Source: Metabacillus bambusae
GTDB taxonomy: Bacteria; Bacillota; Bacilli; Bacillales; Bacillaceae
Reading direction: 5' to 3'
NCBI RefSeq assembly: GCF_017497975.1
Contig: NZ_JAGDEL010000013.1
Span: 62,001-126,000, forward strand
Length of the DNA stretch: 64,000 nucleotides
Below are positions 62,185-64,000 of the stretch, in pieces. The number at the start of each line of letters is the position of its first letter. The stretch's first letter is position 1. A model generated the notes under the pieces. The model was given only the letters and a program-made list of their open reading frames with translations. It had not been told where the DNA came from and searched no databases. The translations under genes and the position numbers were made by a program.

Positions 62185-64000
62185 CTATACCATTCGACTA
62201 TAATCCTTTTTCGCTTGTAGCATAAATTCCTGCTGAAGAAGATTAACTTCAAACAATTTCAATGGATCGTAAAAGAGCTCAGGATTTGCTTTCATTTCAC
62301 TTAGCCCTTCTTTCCCCTCTTGGATAGTCGTTTCTGTTTCAACAATAGTTTCCTCAACCTCGCTAATTGGCGAAGTAAAGAAAGAGGATATATCTTGATT
62401 TAAGCCTTTTTCAAACAACTCAAATGGTAAAAATAATTTCTTGGAAATTGAATCTGTTACTTCTTCATAAGTTTCATTCTCAACATATTTTTTATATTGA
62501 TTCACGAGCATCATCTTATTTTGATTCATTGCACCGAATAACTTTCCTGCGCTTTTTAAAAGGAGTTGTGTTGGTTTATTTTTCAGCATAATATTTTCGT
62601 TTTCATACTGAATTCTCCCTGTCATCCGATTAATATCACGACGCCAATCCTCTAATATCGTAAACTCACAATTTAATTGGAGCTTTTCTTGCTGATAGAT
62701 TTCATTAAAGGTTTCGCTCATTTCCTTTAAGTAGGATTGACTATCATGTAATTCATCCTTTGATGCGGAAATCCAACTATCAAGCTTATCGCAAAGCGTT
62801 GGAAGCAAGGTCTGTTCATAATATTCCTTAACTTTGGCATTCATGCTGTTATTAAGCATAATGTGAATTTGTTTAAAATCACTGTCTTCTTTAATTTGCT
62901 CTGTGCTTTCTTTTAAAAGCTTAGGTATTGTTACTTGCAGCTCTGTTTTACTTTCCTTCATTAAATCTTTGTATGCAGCTACTATGGTGGCTACTTTTTC
63001 TTGTTGAAGATCAGTTAGCTTATTCGTAAAGCCTTTTAAACGACCTAATATATCTTCATTCCATTGAATGGAATCGATTAAACCCTTCTCCATATCAACG
63101 CGTTTTTGCAATAGATCCGTAAGCATTTTTCGGATTAAGGTTAGTACCTTTGCTGTTCGTTTTTCTTGTTTTTCCTTTATGCTATACGGAAAATGCGTGG
63201 ATAAAAATATATTTAGCTTACTTAATTGCTGACTAAATGGATGTAATGATGAATAAGGCAAAATTTCCGCCTCAGGGTAAATAGCTCCGATTTGTAATTT
63301 TATTTCGTCCGTAAGAGTCGCTGTATGTGCGTCACTTGCAATTAAATCAACTTTATTTAATAAAAAGTGTACTTTTAAATCTGGAGCATAGTTTTTCATC
63401 TGACATAAAACATCATATTCTCGTTCGGATAACGACGAACCATCTAAGACATACAACAACCCGTCAGCTAATGGCAATGAATCAAAGATCTGGTTTCTCA
63501 TCTCATTACTACCATTGATTGGTGGTGTATCTATGATTGCACACTGATGTTCATGCAATAAAATACACGGTCGTTTAACATGGATAAGTGATGTCTCATC
63601 ACCTTGCATGTATTCATCTAATTCACGTTGATTGTAAACAGTTCGTTGTTCAGAATCAGAAATGTGATTCATTGTTAGCTCGTCATCATCATGTAGGATA
63701 ACGAAGGATGTTGTTGATCCTTTGAATAGTTGGTCTCCTAGTAAAGAGTTAACAAATGTCGTTTTTCCGCTTCCCGATTTTCCAGCTAACAGAAAATGAT
63801 TCTTAATTTGTGGGTTGATCAGCTCCTCTAACCACCAATTTACTTTATTATTTACTTCAACCGAATGATTTTCTGCCCATTCACTAATCGTTTTAAATAG
63901 TTGTAAGGCGTTTTCTAAGCCACTTTGCTCATTTTCAGCTTCAAAAATAATCGATTCCGCTTTATAGACAGCATCAGGCAGAACCGTTCCTGGAAAAATT
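62185..64000 (-). CDS. Dynamin-family GTPase, N-terminus cut by window edge
   Basis: The frame is open from the window end, giving about 604 residues to the stop. The Walker A motif is LLAGKSGSGKTTFVNSLLG, the G3 region DTPP and the G4 motif NKVD, so the GTPase domain is complete. The rest is helical with a stalk-like coil. About 65 residues precede the Walker A motif with no start codon close to it, which is compatible with this being the second half of a DynA-like double dynamin (about 1190 residues in B. subtilis) or a single longer protein. These proteins remodel membranes. An internal Met at 63672 is not the start. Confidence 0.87.
   Translation of the reverse strand, partial: IFPGTVLPDAVYKAESIIFEAENEQSGLENALQLFKTISEWAENHSVEVNNKVNWWLEELINPQIKNHFLLAGKSGSGKTTFVNSLLGDQLFKGSTTSFVILHDDDELTMNHISDSEQRTVYNQRELDEYMQGDETSLIHVKRPCILLHEHQCAIIDTPPINGSNEMRNQIFDSLPLADGLLYVLDGSSLSEREYDVLCQMKNYAPDLKVHFLLNKVDLIASDAHTATLTDEIKLQIGAIYPEAEILPYSSLHPFSQQLSKLNIFLSTHFPYSIKEKQEKRTAKVLTLIRKMLTDLLQKRVDMEKGLIDSIQWNEDILGRLKGFTNKLTDLQQEKVATIVAAYKDLMKESKTELQVTIPKLLKESTEQIKEDSDFKQIHIMLNNSMNAKVKEYYEQTLLPTLCDKLDSWISASKDELHDSQSYLKEMSETFNEIYQQEKLQLNCEFTILEDWRRDINRMTGRIQYENENIMLKNKPTQLLLKSAGKLFGAMNQNKMMLVNQYKKYVENETYEEVTDSISKKLFLPFELFEKGLNQDISSFFTSPISEVEETIVETETTIQEGKEGLSEMKANPELFYDPLKLFEVNLLQQEFMLQAKKDYSRMV

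Overview
The window reads as chromosome of a low-GC, endospore-forming member of the Bacillaceae. The evidence is strong AAGGAGG-type ribosome binding sites, frequent TTG and GTG starts, a spore-surface glycan cluster of the SpsA/CgeB type, YlbL, YqgC-like and CBO0543-type proteins, and dispersed hairpin repeats of a kind familiar from Bacillus-like genomes. I cannot name the species. No tRNA, rRNA, CRISPR array or intact insertion sequence was seen.

Left arm (1-20 kb), plant cell-wall sugar use. It begins with a membrane-anchored AraC-type regulator (YesS-like, cut by the window edge) divergent from a large GH2 glycosidase. CorA and a DUF456 protein follow. Next is a four-gene minus-strand operon (AraC/cupin regulator, TIM-barrel isomerase/epimerase, two Gfo/Idh/MocA oxidoreductases). 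The pectin/uronate set comes last: a YesL-like DUF624 protein, kduI, kduD, a DeoR regulator, kdgA and kdgK. Together these take 4-deoxy-5-ketouronate from pectin or rhamnogalacturonan to pyruvate and glyceraldehyde 3-phosphate.

Centre (22.4-41.4 kb), spore-surface polysaccharide. A minus-strand operon spsA-spsB-pseB-SDR-pseC-pseG-pseH-pseI-rfbA-rfbB-rfbD-rfbC would make a pseudaminic-acid-like nonulosonate and dTDP-L-rhamnose. It is flanked by three proteins that share a small C-terminal module: a 76-residue protein, a 432-residue coiled-coil protein and a 79-residue CgeA-like protein followed by CgeB. Three promoters here fit the mother-cell sigma-K pattern with identical 16-base spacing. 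A second operon (GNAT, aldo/keto reductase, SpsF cytidylyltransferase, class III aminotransferase) lies beyond a decayed IS3-type transposase and could supply the missing CMP-sugar step. The module-bearing coiled-coil protein is my best candidate for something undescribed.

Right arm (42-64 kb). Here are phosphoenolpyruvate carboxylase, an alpha/beta hydrolase, and a two-component system whose genes overlap. A 1692-residue secreted protein joins a rhamnogalacturonan acetylesterase, fibronectin-like domains and a PL11 rhamnogalacturonan lyase, and a stand-alone acetylesterase paralogue lies next to it. A LacI regulator and a Gfo-ThuA-Gfo gene set follow. The window ends with YlbL, which has an apparent frameshift in an A8 tract, and a dynamin-family GTPase cut by the edge.

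The intergenic regions carry at least two dispersed repeat families (one with compensatory stem changes, one a nested composite) and a degenerate array with a 21-bp period at 60.63-60.88 kb.
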